Assembly: GCA_037893225.1 (NCBI GenBank) | Contig: JAZGUH010000255.1 | Location: forward strand, 682,001 to 746,000 | Direction of reading: 5' to 3' | DNA: 64,000 nucleotides | DNA from: Hippasteria phrygiana | Lineage: Eukaryota > Echinodermata > Asteroidea > Valvatida > Goniasteridae | Shown here: positions 53,398-64,000 of the stretch, piece after piece | How the letters are laid out: every line of letters starts with the position of its first letter | Position numbering within the stretch: position 1 is the stretch's first letter | The notes under the pieces: generated by a model | The model's input: only the letters and a program-made list of their open reading frames with translations | Database searches by the model: none | Told to the model about the DNA's origin: nothing | Translations under genes and position numbers: made by a program

Positions 53398-56299
53398 ACA
53401 AGTTTGAACTCTAAGAAGCCGCCGATAATTGCAACATGTAGCGCCATATCTAAGCTATCCATACATGTCAAAATTACTGCATTTGGTTGATATTTCATGC
53501 AATTATGAATGAGTAAAGCAAGTCCATACCCCAGGGAATTTGACAGGCATGGAGCAATAAATAGACGGTAATATGCACACAGATGGTGGCCGGGAAGAAA
53601 ATAAACATTGCGAGGTTTGAATTTTCTCCACAAGTGTTAACTCTAAGAAGCCGCCGATAATTGCAACATGTAGCGCCATATCTAAGCTATCCATACATGT
53701 CAAAATTACTGTATTTGGTTGATATTTCATGCAATTATGAATGAGTAAAGCAAGTCATACCCCAGGGAATTTGACAGGCATGGAGCAATAAATAGACGGT
53801 AATATGTACACAGATGTTGGCCGGAAAGAAAATAAACATTGCGAGGTTTGAATTTTCTCCACAAGTTTGAACTCTAAGAAGCCGCCGATGATTGCAACAT
53901 GTAGCGCCAGATCTAAGCTATCCATACATGTCAAAATTACTGCATTTGGTTGATATTTCATGCAATTATGAATGAGTAAAGCAAGTCCATACCCCAGGGA
54001 ATTTGACATGTATGGAGCAATAAATAGACGGTAACATGTACACAGATGTTGGCCGGAAAGAAAATAAACATTGCGAGGTTTGAATTTTCTCCACAAGTGT
54101 TAACTCTAAGAAGCCGCCGATAATTGCAACATGTAGCGCCATATCTAAGCTATCCATACATGTCAAAATTACTGTATTTGGTTGATATTTCATGCAATTA
54201 TGAATGAGTAAAGCAAGTCATACCCCAGGGAATTTGACAGGCATGGAGCAATAAATAGACGGTAATATGTACACAGATGTTGGCCGGAAAGAAAATAAAC
54301 ATTGCGAGGTTTGAATTTTCTCCACAAGTTTGAACTCTAAGAAGCCGCCGATGATTGCAACATGTAGCGCCAGATCTAAGCTATCCATACATGTCAAAAT
54401 TACTGCATTTGGTTGATATTTCATGCAATTATGAATGAGTAAAGCAAGTCATACCCCAGGGAATTTGACAGGCATGGAGCAATAAATAAAAGGTAATATG
54501 CACACAGATGGTGGCCGGGAAGAAAATAAACATTGCGAGGTTTGAATTTTCTCCACAAGTGTTAACTCTAAGAAGCCGCCGATAATTGCAACATGTAGCG
54601 CCATATCTAAGCTATCCATACATGTCAAAATTACTGTATTTGGTTGATATTTCATGCAATTATGAATGAGTAAAGCAAGTCATGCCCCAGGGAATTTGAC
54701 AGGCATGGAGCAATAAATAGACGGTAATATGTACACAGATGTTGGCCGGAAAGAAAATAAACATTGCGAGGTTTGAATTTTCTCCACAAGTTTGAACTCT
54801 AAGAAGCCGCCGATGATTGCAACATGTAGCGCCAGATCTAAGCTATCCATACATGTCAAAATTACTGTATTTGGTTGATATTTCATGCAATTATGAATGA
54901 GTAAAGCAAGTCATACCCCAGGGAATTTGACAGGCATGGAGCAATAAATAGACGGTAATATGTACACAGATGTTGGCCGGAAAGAAAATAAACATTGCGA
55001 GGTTTGAATTTTCTCCACAAGTGTGAACTCTAAGAAGCCGCCGATGATTGCAACATGTAGCGCCAGATCTAAGCTATCCATACATGTCAAAAATACTGCA
55101 TTTGGTTGATATTTCATGCAATTATGAATGAGTAAAGCAAGTCCATACCCCAGGGAATTTGACATGCATGGAGCAATAAATAGACGGTAACATGTACACA
55201 GATGTTGGCCGGAAAGAAAATAAACATTGCGAGGTTTGAATTTTCTCTACAAGTTTTAACTCTGGGAAGCCGCCGATGATTGCAACATGTAGCGCCAGAT
55301 CTAAGCTATACATACATGTCAAAATTACTGCATTTGGTTGATATTTCATGCAATTATGAATGAGTAAAGCAAGTCATACCCCAGGGAATTTGACAGGCAT
55401 GGAGCAATAAATAAAAGGTAATATGCACACAGATGGTGGCCGGGAAGAAAATAAACATTGCGAGGTTTGAATTTTCTCCACAAGTGTTAACTCTAAGAAG
55501 CCGCCGATAATTGCAACATGTAGCGCCATATCTAAGCTATCCATACATGTCAAAATTACTGTATTTGGTTGATATTTCATGCAATTATGAATGAGTAAAG
55601 CAAGTCATACCCCAGGGAATTTGACAGGCATGGAGCAATAAATAGACGGTAATATGTACACAGATGTTGGCCGGAAAGAAAATAAACATTGCGAGGTTTG
55701 AATTTTCTCCACAAGTTTGAACTCTAAGAAGCCGCCGATGATTGCAACATGTAGCGCCAGATCTAAGCTATCCATACATGTCAAAATTACTGCATTTGGT
55801 TGATATTTCATGCAATTATGAATGAGTAAAGCAAGTCATACCCCAGGGAATTTGACAGGCATGGAGCAATAAATAAAAGGTAATATGCACACAGATGGTG
55901 GCCGGGAAGAAAATAAACATTGCGAGGTTTGAATTTTCTCCACAAGTGTTAACTCTAAGAAGCCGCCGATAATTGCAACATGTAGCGCCATATCTAAGCT
56001 ATCCATACATGTCAAAATTACTGTATTTGGTTGATATTTCATGCAATTATGAATGAGTAAAGCAAGTCATGCCCCAGGGAATTTGACAGGCATGGAGCAA
56101 TAAATAGACGGTAATATGTACACAGATGTTGGCCGGAAAGAAAATAAACATTGCGAGGTTTGAATTTTCTCCACAAGTTTGAACTCTAAGAAGCCGCCGA
56201 TGATTGCAACATGTAGCGCCAGATCTAAGCTATCCATACATGTCAAAATTACTGCATTTGGTTGATATTTCATGCAATTATGAATGAGTAAAGCAAGTC

Positions 56300-59200
56300 C
56301 ATACCCCAGGGAATTTGACAGGCATGGAGCAATAAATAAAAGGTAATATGCACACAGATGGTGGCCGGGAAGAAAATAAACATTGCGAGGTTTGAATTTT
56401 CTCCACAAGTGTTAACTCTAAGAAGCCGCCGATAATTGCAACATGTAGCGCCATATCTAAGCTATCCATACATGTCAAAATTACTGTATTTGGTTGATAT
56501 TTCATGCAATTATGAATGAGTAAAGCAAGTCATACCCCAGGGAATTTGACAGGCATGGAGCAATAAATAGACGGTAATATGTACACAGATGTTGGCCGGA
56601 AAGAAAATAAACATTGCGAGGTTTGAATTTTCTCCACAAGTTTGAACTCTAAGAAGCCGCCGATGATTGCAACATGTAGCGCCAGATCTAAGCTATCCAT
56701 ACATGTCAAAATTACTGCATTTGGTTGATATTTCATGCAATTATGAATGAGTAAAGCAAGTCCATACCCCAGGGAATTTGACATGTATGGAGCAATAAAT
56801 AGACGGTAACATGTACACAGATGTTGGCCGGAAAGAAAATAAACATTGCGAGGTTTGAATTTTCTCTACAAGTTTTAACTCTGGGAAGCCGCCGATGATT
56901 GCAACATGTAGCGCCAGATCTAAGCTATCCATACATGTCAAAATTACTGCATTTGGTTGATATTTCATGCAATTATGAATGAGTAAAGCAAGTCCATACC
57001 CCAGGGAATTTGACAGGCATGGAGCAATAAATAAAAGGTAATCTGCACACAGATGGTGGCCGGGAAGAAAATAAACATTGCGAGGTTTGAATTTTCTCCA
57101 CAAGTGTTAACTCTAAGAAGCCGCCGATAATTGCAACATGTAGCGCCATATCTAAGCTATCCATACATGTCAAAATTACTGTATTTGGTTGATATTTCAT
57201 GCAATTATGAATGAGTAAAGCAAGTCCATACCCCAGGGAATTTGACATGCATGGAGCAATAAATAGACGGTAATATGTACACAGATGTTGGCCGGAAAGA
57301 AAATAAACATTGCGAGGTTTGAATTTTCTCCACAAGTTTGAACTCTAAGAAGCCGCCGATGATTGCAACATGTAGCGCCAGATCTAAGCTATCCATACAT
57401 GTCAAAATTACTGCATTTGGTTGATATTTCATGCAATTATGAATGAGTAAAGCAAGTCCATACCCCAGGGAATTTGACAGGCATGGAGCAATAAATAAAA
57501 GGTAATGTGCACACAGATGGTGGCCGGGAAGAAAATAAACATTGCGAGGTTTGAATTTTTTCCACAAGTGTTAACTCTAAGAAGCCGCCGATAATTGCAA
57601 CATGTAGCGCCATATCTAAGCTATCCATACATGTCAAAATTACTGTATTTGGTTGATATTTCATGCAATTATGAATGAGTAAAGCAAGTCCATACCCCAG
57701 GGAATTTGACATGTATGGAGCAATAAATAGACGGTAACATGTACACAGATGTTGGCCGGAAAGAAAATAAACATTGCGAGGTTTGAATTTTCTCTACAAG
57801 TTTTAACTCTGGGAAGCTGCCGATGATTGCAACATGTAGCGCCAGATCTAAGCTATACATACATGTCAAAATTACTGCATTTGGTTGATATTTCATGCAA
57901 TTATGAATGAGTAAAGCAAGTCCATACCCCAGGGAATTTGACATGCATGGAGCAATAAATAGACGGTAATATGTACACAGATGTTGGCCGGAAAGAAAAT
58001 AAACATTGCGAGGTTTGAATTTTCTCCACAAGTTTGAACTCTAAGAAGCCGCCAATGATTGTAACATGTAGCGCCAGATCTAAGCTATCCATGCATGTCA
58101 AAATTACTGCATTTGGTTGATATTTCATGCAATTATGAATGAGTAAAGCAAGTCATACCCCAGGGAATTTGACAGGCATGGAGCAATAAATAAAAGGTAA
58201 TATGCACACAGATGGTGGCCGGGAAGAAAATAAACATTGCGAGGTTTGAATTTTCTCCACAAGTGTTAACTCTAAGAAGCCGCCGATAATTGCAACATGT
58301 AGGGCCATATCTAAGCTATCCATACATGTCAAAATTACTGTATTTGGTTGATATTTCATGCAATTATGAATGAGTAAAGCAAGTCATACCCCAGGGAATT
58401 TGACAGGCATGGAGCAATAAATAGACGGTAATATGTACACAGATGTTGGCCGGAAAGAAAATAAACATTGCGAGGTTTGAATTTTCTCCACAAGTGTGAA
58501 CTCTAAGAAGCCGCCGATGATTGCAACATGTAGCGCCAGATCTAAGCTATCCATACATGTCAAAAATACTGCATTTGGTTGATATTTCATGCAATTATGA
58601 ATGAGTAAAGCAAGTCCATACCCCAGGGAATTTGACATGCATGGAGCAATAAATAGACGGTAACATGTACACAGATGTTGGCCGGAAAGAAAATAAACAT
58701 TGCGAGGTTTGAATTTTCTCTACAAGTTTTAACTCTGGGAAGCCGCCGATGATTGCAACATGTAGCGCCAGATCTAAGCTATACATACATGTCAAAATTA
58801 CTGCATTTGGTTGATATTTCATGCAATTATGAATGAGTAAAGCAAGTCATACCCCAGGGAATTTGACAGGCATGGAGCAATAAATAAAAGGTAATATGCA
58901 CACAGATGTTGGCCGGAAAGAAAATAAACATTGCGAGGTTTGAATTTTCTCCACAAGTTTGAACTCTAAGAAGCCGCCGATGATTGCAACATGTAGCGCC
59001 AGATCTAAGCTATCCATACATGTCAAAATTACTGCATTTGGTTGATATTTCATGCAATTATGAATGAGTAAAGCAAGTCCATACCCCAGGGAATTTGACA
59101 TGTATGGAGCAATAAATAGACGGTAACATGTACACAGATGTTGGCCGGAAAGAAAATAAACATTGCGAGGTTTGAATTTTCTCTACAAGTTTTAACTCTG

Positions 59201-60468
59201 GGAAGCCGCCGATGATTGCAACATGTAGCGCCAGATCTAAGCTATCCATACATGTCAAAATTACTGCATTTGGTTGATATTTCATGCAATTATGAATGAG
59301 TAAAGCAAGTCCATACCCCAGGGAATTTGACAGGCATGGAGCAATAAATAAAAGGTAATCTGCACACAGATGGTGGCCGGGAAGAAAATAAACATTGCGA
59401 GGTTTGAATTTTCTCCACAAGTGTTAACTCTAAGAAGCCGCCGATAATTGCAACATGTAGCGCCATATCTAAGCTATCCATACATGTCAAAATTACTGTA
59501 TTTGGTTGATATTTCATGCAATTATGAATGAGTAAAGCAAGTCCATACCCCAGGGAATTTGACATGCATGGAGCAATAAATAGACGGTAATATGTACACA
59601 GATGTTGGCCGGAAAGAAAATAAACATTGCGAGGTTTGAATTTTCTCCACAAGTTTGAACTCTAAGAAGCCGCCGATGATTGCAACATGTAGCGCCAGAT
59701 CTAAGCTATCCATACATGTCAAAATTACTGCATTTGGTTGATATTTCATGCAATTATGAATGAGTAAAGCAAGTCCATACCCCAGGGAATTTGACAGGCA
59801 TGGAGCAATAAATAAAAGGTAATGTGCACACAGATGGTGGCCGGGAAGAAAATAAACATTGCGAGGTTTGAATTTTTTCCACAAGTGTTAACTCTAAGAA
59901 GCCGCCGATAATTGCAACATGTAGCGCCATATCTAAGCTATCCATACATGTCAAAATTACTGTATTTGGTTGATATTTCATGCAATTATGAATGAGTAAA
60001 GCAAGTCAAACCCCAGGGAATTTGACAGGCATGGAGCAATAAATAGAAGGTAATATGCACACAGATGTTGGCCGGAAAGAAAATAAACATTGCGAGGTTT
60101 GAATTTTCTCCACAAGTGTTAACTCTAAGAAGCCGCCGATAATTGCAACATGTAGCGCCAGATCTAAGCTATCCATACATGTCAAAATTACTGAATTTTG
60201 TTGATATTTCATGCAATTATGAATGAGTAAAGCAAGTCCATACCCCAGGGAATTTGACATGTATGGAGCAATAAATAGACGGTAACATGTACACAGATGT
60301 TGGCCGGAAAGAAAATAAACATTGCGAGGTTTGAATTTTCTCTACAAGTTTTAACTCTGGGAAGCTGCCGATGATTGCAACATGTAGCGCCAGATCTAAG
60401 CTATACATACATGTCAAAATTACTGCATTTGGTTGATATTTCATGCAATTATGAATGAGTAAAGCAAG
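56300..60468. repeat. 4.17-kb segment matching 37344-41512
   Basis: It has the same module order and the same rare markers as 37344-41512, including the chimeric A/B monomer at 58847-59101 and the caatgattgtaac marker at 58053. About 15 kb of differently ordered monomers separates the two copies, including the mosaic zone, so this is a dispersed segmental copy within the array, not a simple tandem one. It could arise from a large tandem duplication whose other parts were later rearranged, or by conversion or break-induced copying. Confidence 0.85.
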
Positions 60469-60921
60469 TCCATACCCCAGGGAATTTGACATGCATGGAG
60501 CAATAAATAGACGGTAATATGTACACAGATGTTGGCCGGAAAGAAAATAAACATTGCGAGGTTTGAATTTTCTCCACAAGTTTGAACTCTAAGAAGCCGC
60601 CGATGATTGCAACATGTAGCGCCAGATCTAAGCTATCCATGCATGTCAAAATTACTGCATTTGGTTGATATTTCATGCAATTATGAATGAGTAAAGCAAG
60701 TCATACCCCAGGGAATTTGACAGGCATGGAGCAATAAATAAAAGGTAATATGCACACAGATGGTGGCCGGGAAGAAAATAAACATTGCGAGGTTTGAATT
60801 TTCTCCACAAGTGTTAACTCTAAGAAGCCGCCGATAATTGCAACATGTAGCGCCATATCTAAGCTATCCATACATGTCAAAATTACTGTATTTGGTTGAT
60901 ATTTCATGCAATTATGAATGA

Positions 60922-61840
60922 GTAAAGCAAGTCCATACCCCAGGGAATTTGACATGCATGGAGCAATAAATAGACGGTAATATGTACACAGATGTTGGCC
61001 GGAAAGAAAATAAACATTGCGAGGTTTGAATTTTCTCCACAAGTTTGAACTCTAAGAAGCCGCCGATGATTGCAACATGTAGCGCCAGATCTAAGCTATC
61101 CATACATGTCAAAATTACTGCATTTGGTTGATATTTCATGCAATTATGAATGAGTAAAGCAAGTCCATACCCCAGGGAATTTGACAGGCATGGAGCAATA
61201 AATAAAAGGTAATGTGCACACAGATGGTGGCCGGGAAGAAAATAAACATTGCGAGGTTTGAATTTTTTCCACAAGTGTTAACTCTAAGAAGCCGCCGATA
61301 ATTGCAACATGTAGCGCCATATCTAAGCTATCCATACATGTCAAAATTACTGTATTTGGTTGATATTTCATGCAATTATGAATGAGTAAAGCAAGTCCAT
61401 ACCCCAGGGAATTTGACATGCATGGAGCAATAAATAGACGGTAATATGTACACAGATGTTGGCCGGAAAGAAAATAAACATTGCGAGGTTTGAATTTTCT
61501 CCACAAGTTTGAACTCTAAGAAGCCGCCGATGATTGCAACATGTAGCGCCAGATCTAAGCTATCCATACATGTCAAAATTACTGCATTTGGTTGATATTT
61601 CATGCAATTATGAATGAGTAAAGCAAGTCCATACCCCAGGGAATTTGACAGGCATGGAGCAATAAATAAAAGGTAATGTGCACACAGATGGTGGCCGGGA
61701 AGAAAATAAACATTGCGAGGTTTGAATTTTTTCCACAAGTGTTAACTCTAAGAAGCCGCCGATAATTGCAACATGTAGCGCCATATCTAAGCTATCCATA
61801 CATGTCAAAATTACTGTATTTGGTTGATATTTCATGCAAT
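60922..61840. repeat. Tandem duplication of a 464-bp dimer
   Basis: A B-type monomer (gacatgcatgg, aatagacgg, aagtttgaactc) followed by an A' monomer (taatgtgcac, gaattttttcc) occurs twice in a row with an offset of 464 bp. The pairs start near 60912/61376 and 61144/61608. It lengthens this HOR by two 232-bp monomers, the reverse of the two-monomer loss seen at 28678-30760. Confidence 0.8.
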
Positions 61841-64000
61841 TATGAATGAGTAAAGCAAGTCCATACCCCAGGGAATTTGACATGTATGGAGCAATAAATA
61901 GACGGTAACATGTACACAGATGTTGGCCGGAAAGAAAATAAACATTGCGAGGTTTGAATTTTCTCTACAAGTTTTAACTCTGGGAAGCTGCCGATGATTG
62001 CAACATGTAGCGCCAGATCTAAGCTATACATACATGTCAAAATTACTGCATTTGGTTGATATTTCATGCAATTATGAATGAGTAAAGCAAGTCCATACCC
62101 CAGGGAATTTGACATGCATGGAGCAATAAATAGACGGTAATATGTACACAGATGTTGGCCGGAAAGAAAATAAACATTGCGAGGTTTGAATTTTCTCCAC
62201 AAGTTTGAACTCTAAGAAGCCGCCAATGATTGTAACATGTAGCGCCAGATCTAAGCTATCCATGCATGTCAAAATTACTGCATTTGGTTGATATTTCATG
62301 CAATTATGAATGAGTAAAGCAAGTCATACCCCAGGGAATTTGACAGGCATGGAGCAATAAATAAAAGGTAATATGCACACAGATGGTGGCCGGGAAGAAA
62401 ATAAACATTGCGAGGTTTGAATTTTCTCCACAAGTGTTAACTCTAAGAAGCCGCCGATAATTGCAACATGTAGGGCCATATCTAAGCTATCCATACATGT
62501 CAAAATTACTGTATTTGGTTGATATTTCATGCAATTATGAATGAGTAAAGCAAGTCATACCCCAGGGAATTTGACAGGCATGGAGCAATAAATAGACGGT
62601 AATATGTACACAGATGTTGGCCGGAAAGAAAATAAACATTGCGAGGTTTGAATTTTCTCCACAAGTGTGAACTCTAAGAAGCCGCCGATGATTGCAACAT
62701 GTAGCGCCAGATCTAAGCTATCCATACATGTCAAAAATACTGCATTTGGTTGATATTTCATGCAATTATGAATGAGTAAAGCAAGTCCATACCCCAGGGA
62801 ATTTGACATGCATGGAGCAATAAATAGACGGTAACATGTACACAGATGTTGGCCGGAAAGAAAATAAACATTGCGAGGTTTGAATTTTCTCTACAAGTTT
62901 TAACTCTGGGAAGCCGCCGATGATTGCAACATGTAGCGCCAGATCTAAGCTATACATACATGTCAAAATTACTGCATTTGGTTGATATTTCATGCAATTA
63001 TGAATGAGTAAAGCAAGTCATACCCCAGGGAATTTGACAGGCATGGAGCAATAAATAAAAGGTAATATGCACACAGATGTTGGCCGGAAAGAAAATAAAC
63101 ATTGCGAGGTTTGAATTTTCTCCACAAGTTTGAACTCTAAGAAGCCGCCGATGATTGCAACATGTAGCGCCAGATCTAAGCTATCCATACATGTCAAAAT
63201 TACTGCATTTGGTTGATATTTCATGCAATTATGAATGAGTAAAGCAAGTCCATACCCCAGGGAATTTGACATGTATGGAGCAATAAATAGACGGTAACAT
63301 GTACACAGATGTTGGCCGGAAAGAAAATAAACATTGCGAGGTTTGAATTTTCTCTACAAGTTTTAACTCTGGGAAGCCGCCGATGATTGCAACATGTAGC
63401 GCCAGATCTAAGCTATCCATACATGTCAAAATTACTGCATTTGGTTGATATTTCATGCAATTATGAATGAGTAAAGCAAGTCCATACCCCAGGGAATTTG
63501 ACAGGCATGGAGCAATAAATAAAAGGTAATCTGCACACAGATGGTGGCCGGGAAGAAAATAAACATTGCGAGGTTTGAATTTTCTCCACAAGTGTTAACT
63601 CTAAGAAGCCGCCGATAATTGCAACATGTAGCGCCATATCTAAGCTATCCATACATGTCAAAATTACTGTATTTGGTTGATATTTCATGCAATTATGAAT
63701 GAGTAAAGCAAGTCCATACCCCAGGGAATTTGACATGCATGGAGCAATAAATAGACGGTAATATGTACACAGATGTTGGCCGGAAAGAAAATAAACATTG
63801 CGAGGTTTGAATTTTCTCCACAAGTTTGAACTCTAAGAAGCCGCCGATGATTGCAACATGTAGCGCCAGATCTAAGCTATCCATACATGTCAAAATTACT
63901 GCATTTGGTTGATATTTCATGCAATTATGAATGAGTAAAGCAAGTCCATACCCCAGGGAATTTGACAGGCATGGAGCAATAAATAAAAGGTAATGTGCAC
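61330..64000. repeat. 4,171-bp-offset copy of 57160-59829
   Basis: From about 61330 to the window end the sequence follows 57160-59829 with an offset of 4,171 bp (18 monomers). It includes the caatgattgtaac marker (58053 and 62224), the gctgccg C monomer and the chimeric A/B monomer (58847 and 63018). The copy continues beyond the window, so its full length is unknown. Confidence 0.83.
63886..64000. repeat. Partial monomer at the right edge
   Basis: The last 115 bp start at the catgtcaaaa anchor and stop at ggtaatgtgcac, an A'-type signature. The array therefore continues beyond the window. Confidence 0.95.

Larger units (their letters stand above)
47051..56278. repeat. Mosaic zone rich in chimeric monomers
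   Basis: The regular ABC/HOR order breaks down here. Recombinant monomers include A head with D tail (47051-47326), A'' head with B tail and a private ttgccagg (47515-47877), C head with A tail (50062-50289, repeated at 52809-53036 and 53966-54193) and aatagaagg monomers with taatatgtaaac (48230, 49620, 52367). The last type otherwise appears only near 2420, 4740 and 10300. Private variants include tgtatcgcc near 48146, ggttgctattt near 49354 and 52101, agaaagtc near 49845 and 52592, and catgcccc near 50779, 54683 and 56069. Confidence 0.78.
1..64000. repeat. Satellite DNA array, 231/232-bp monomer, fills the window
   Basis: Every part of the window matches one repeat unit, recognised by anchors such as catgtcaaaa, ccccagggaatttgac, ggagcaataaat, gaaaataaacattgcgag and gccgccgat. 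The anchors recur every 231 or 232 bp, always in the same orientation. Counting from the anchor at position 1 to the last one at 63886 gives about 276 monomers. Copies differ by roughly a dozen recurring substitutions and one common 1-bp indel. The array enters at the left edge and leaves at the right edge, so its true ends are not seen. No stretch anywhere contains non-repeat sequence or a believable gene. This is typical of eukaryotic heterochromatic, often centromeric, satellite. The centromere role is inference, and the family is not one I recognise. Confidence 0.98.

Noticed and set aside
1..64000. Hundreds of minus-strand open frames of 65-120 codons as protein genes
   Set aside because: They are the same repeat read over about one to one and a half monomers. 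232 is not a multiple of three, so a 120-codon frame reads the same DNA in two phases, and the common 1-bp indel creates or removes a stop. Substitutions change residues freely, and every monomer supplies a stop. No splice, promoter or domain evidence is visible.
1..64000. CRISPR array
   Set aside because: The periodicity is regular, but there is no alternation of short repeats with unique spacers. The entire 231-bp unit is conserved, and there are no cas genes.
1..64000. CENP-B box
   Set aside because: The core pattern TTCG-N4-A-N2-CGGG is not present. TTCG was noticed only once (about 43923), as a private substitution, and the CGGG of ggccgggaag is not in the required context.
1..64000. 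Hammerhead ribozyme embedded in the satellite
   Set aside because: The conserved CTGATGA core with a matching GAAA arm is missing on both strands. gccgatgattg is only superficially similar and has no supporting stems.
1..64000. Transposon or retroelement inserted in, or giving rise to, the array
   Set aside because: No terminal inverted repeats, target duplications, LTR, poly(A) tail or transposase/reverse-transcriptase-like frames were found. Monomer spacing is unbroken apart from the 29-bp deletion.
1..64000. rDNA spacer, tRNA or 5S cluster
   Set aside because: The period could suit a short RNA gene cluster, but no tRNA fold, 5S internal control region or rRNA sequence is recognisable in the monomer.
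1..64000. Pure assembly artefact
   Set aside because: Collapsed or looped assemblies tend to give exact copies, whereas here private substitutions, chimeras and varied HOR lengths make most of the order look real. Individual long identical blocks (18,956-bp, 4,171-bp and 3,241-bp offsets) still need long-read support.

Overview
The whole 64,000-base window is a single, uninterrupted tandem satellite array. From the first base to the last it consists of a head-to-tail monomer of 231 or 232 bp, about 276 complete copies plus a 115-bp partial copy at the right edge. All copies share one orientation. I see no unique sequence, gene, RNA gene, transposon, inversion or telomeric repeat. G+C is about 39% (counted on one 232-bp copy). 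A homogeneous array this long with nested higher-order repeats (HORs) is typical of eukaryotic centromeric, pericentromeric or other heterochromatic satellite DNA. I do not recognise the monomer as a named family and cannot assign a species.

The structure is nested. (1) Monomers fall into diagnostic types, named here A, B, C and D with sub-variants. A carries ccatatct followed by ctgtattt. B carries aagtttgaactc or aagtgtgaactc with gatgattg. C carries gtaacatgtac, tctctac and aactctggg. D carries aatagaagg and is followed by ctgaattttg. (2) A, B and C commonly form a 694-bp trimer (231+231+232). (3) Trimers combine with D and other variants into HOR units of 8 to 14 monomers. Units measured between the same rare marker are 2,083, 2,545, 2,547 and 3,241 bp. 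The 3,241-bp and 2,547-bp units differ by exactly one 694-bp trimer. (4) HOR blocks are copied at longer range: offsets of 1,853, 2,747, 3,241, 4,171 and 18,956 bp link near-identical segments of about 1.6 to 4.2 kb.

Layout: 1-5 kb is a variant-rich block with 4-mer (927 bp) and 10- and 15-monomer spacings. From 5 to 31 kb the ABC-based HORs are most regular (9-, 11- and 14-mers). From 31 to 47 kb, HORs of varying length (8, 9, 10, 12, 14 monomers) reuse the same modules. From 47 to 56 kb there is a mosaic zone rich in chimeric monomers, with the only large internal deletion (29 bp) and a 2,747-bp duplication. From 56 to 64 kb the array returns to the 37-41 kb HOR pattern and continues past the window.

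The many open frames of 65-120 codons on the minus strand are the same repeat read again and again across monomer borders. I treat none as a gene. The interest lies in the HOR architecture, the record of unequal exchange, the CpG-type substitutions and a non-register duplication junction. Identity statements come from reading the sequence by eye, so small differences may have been missed.
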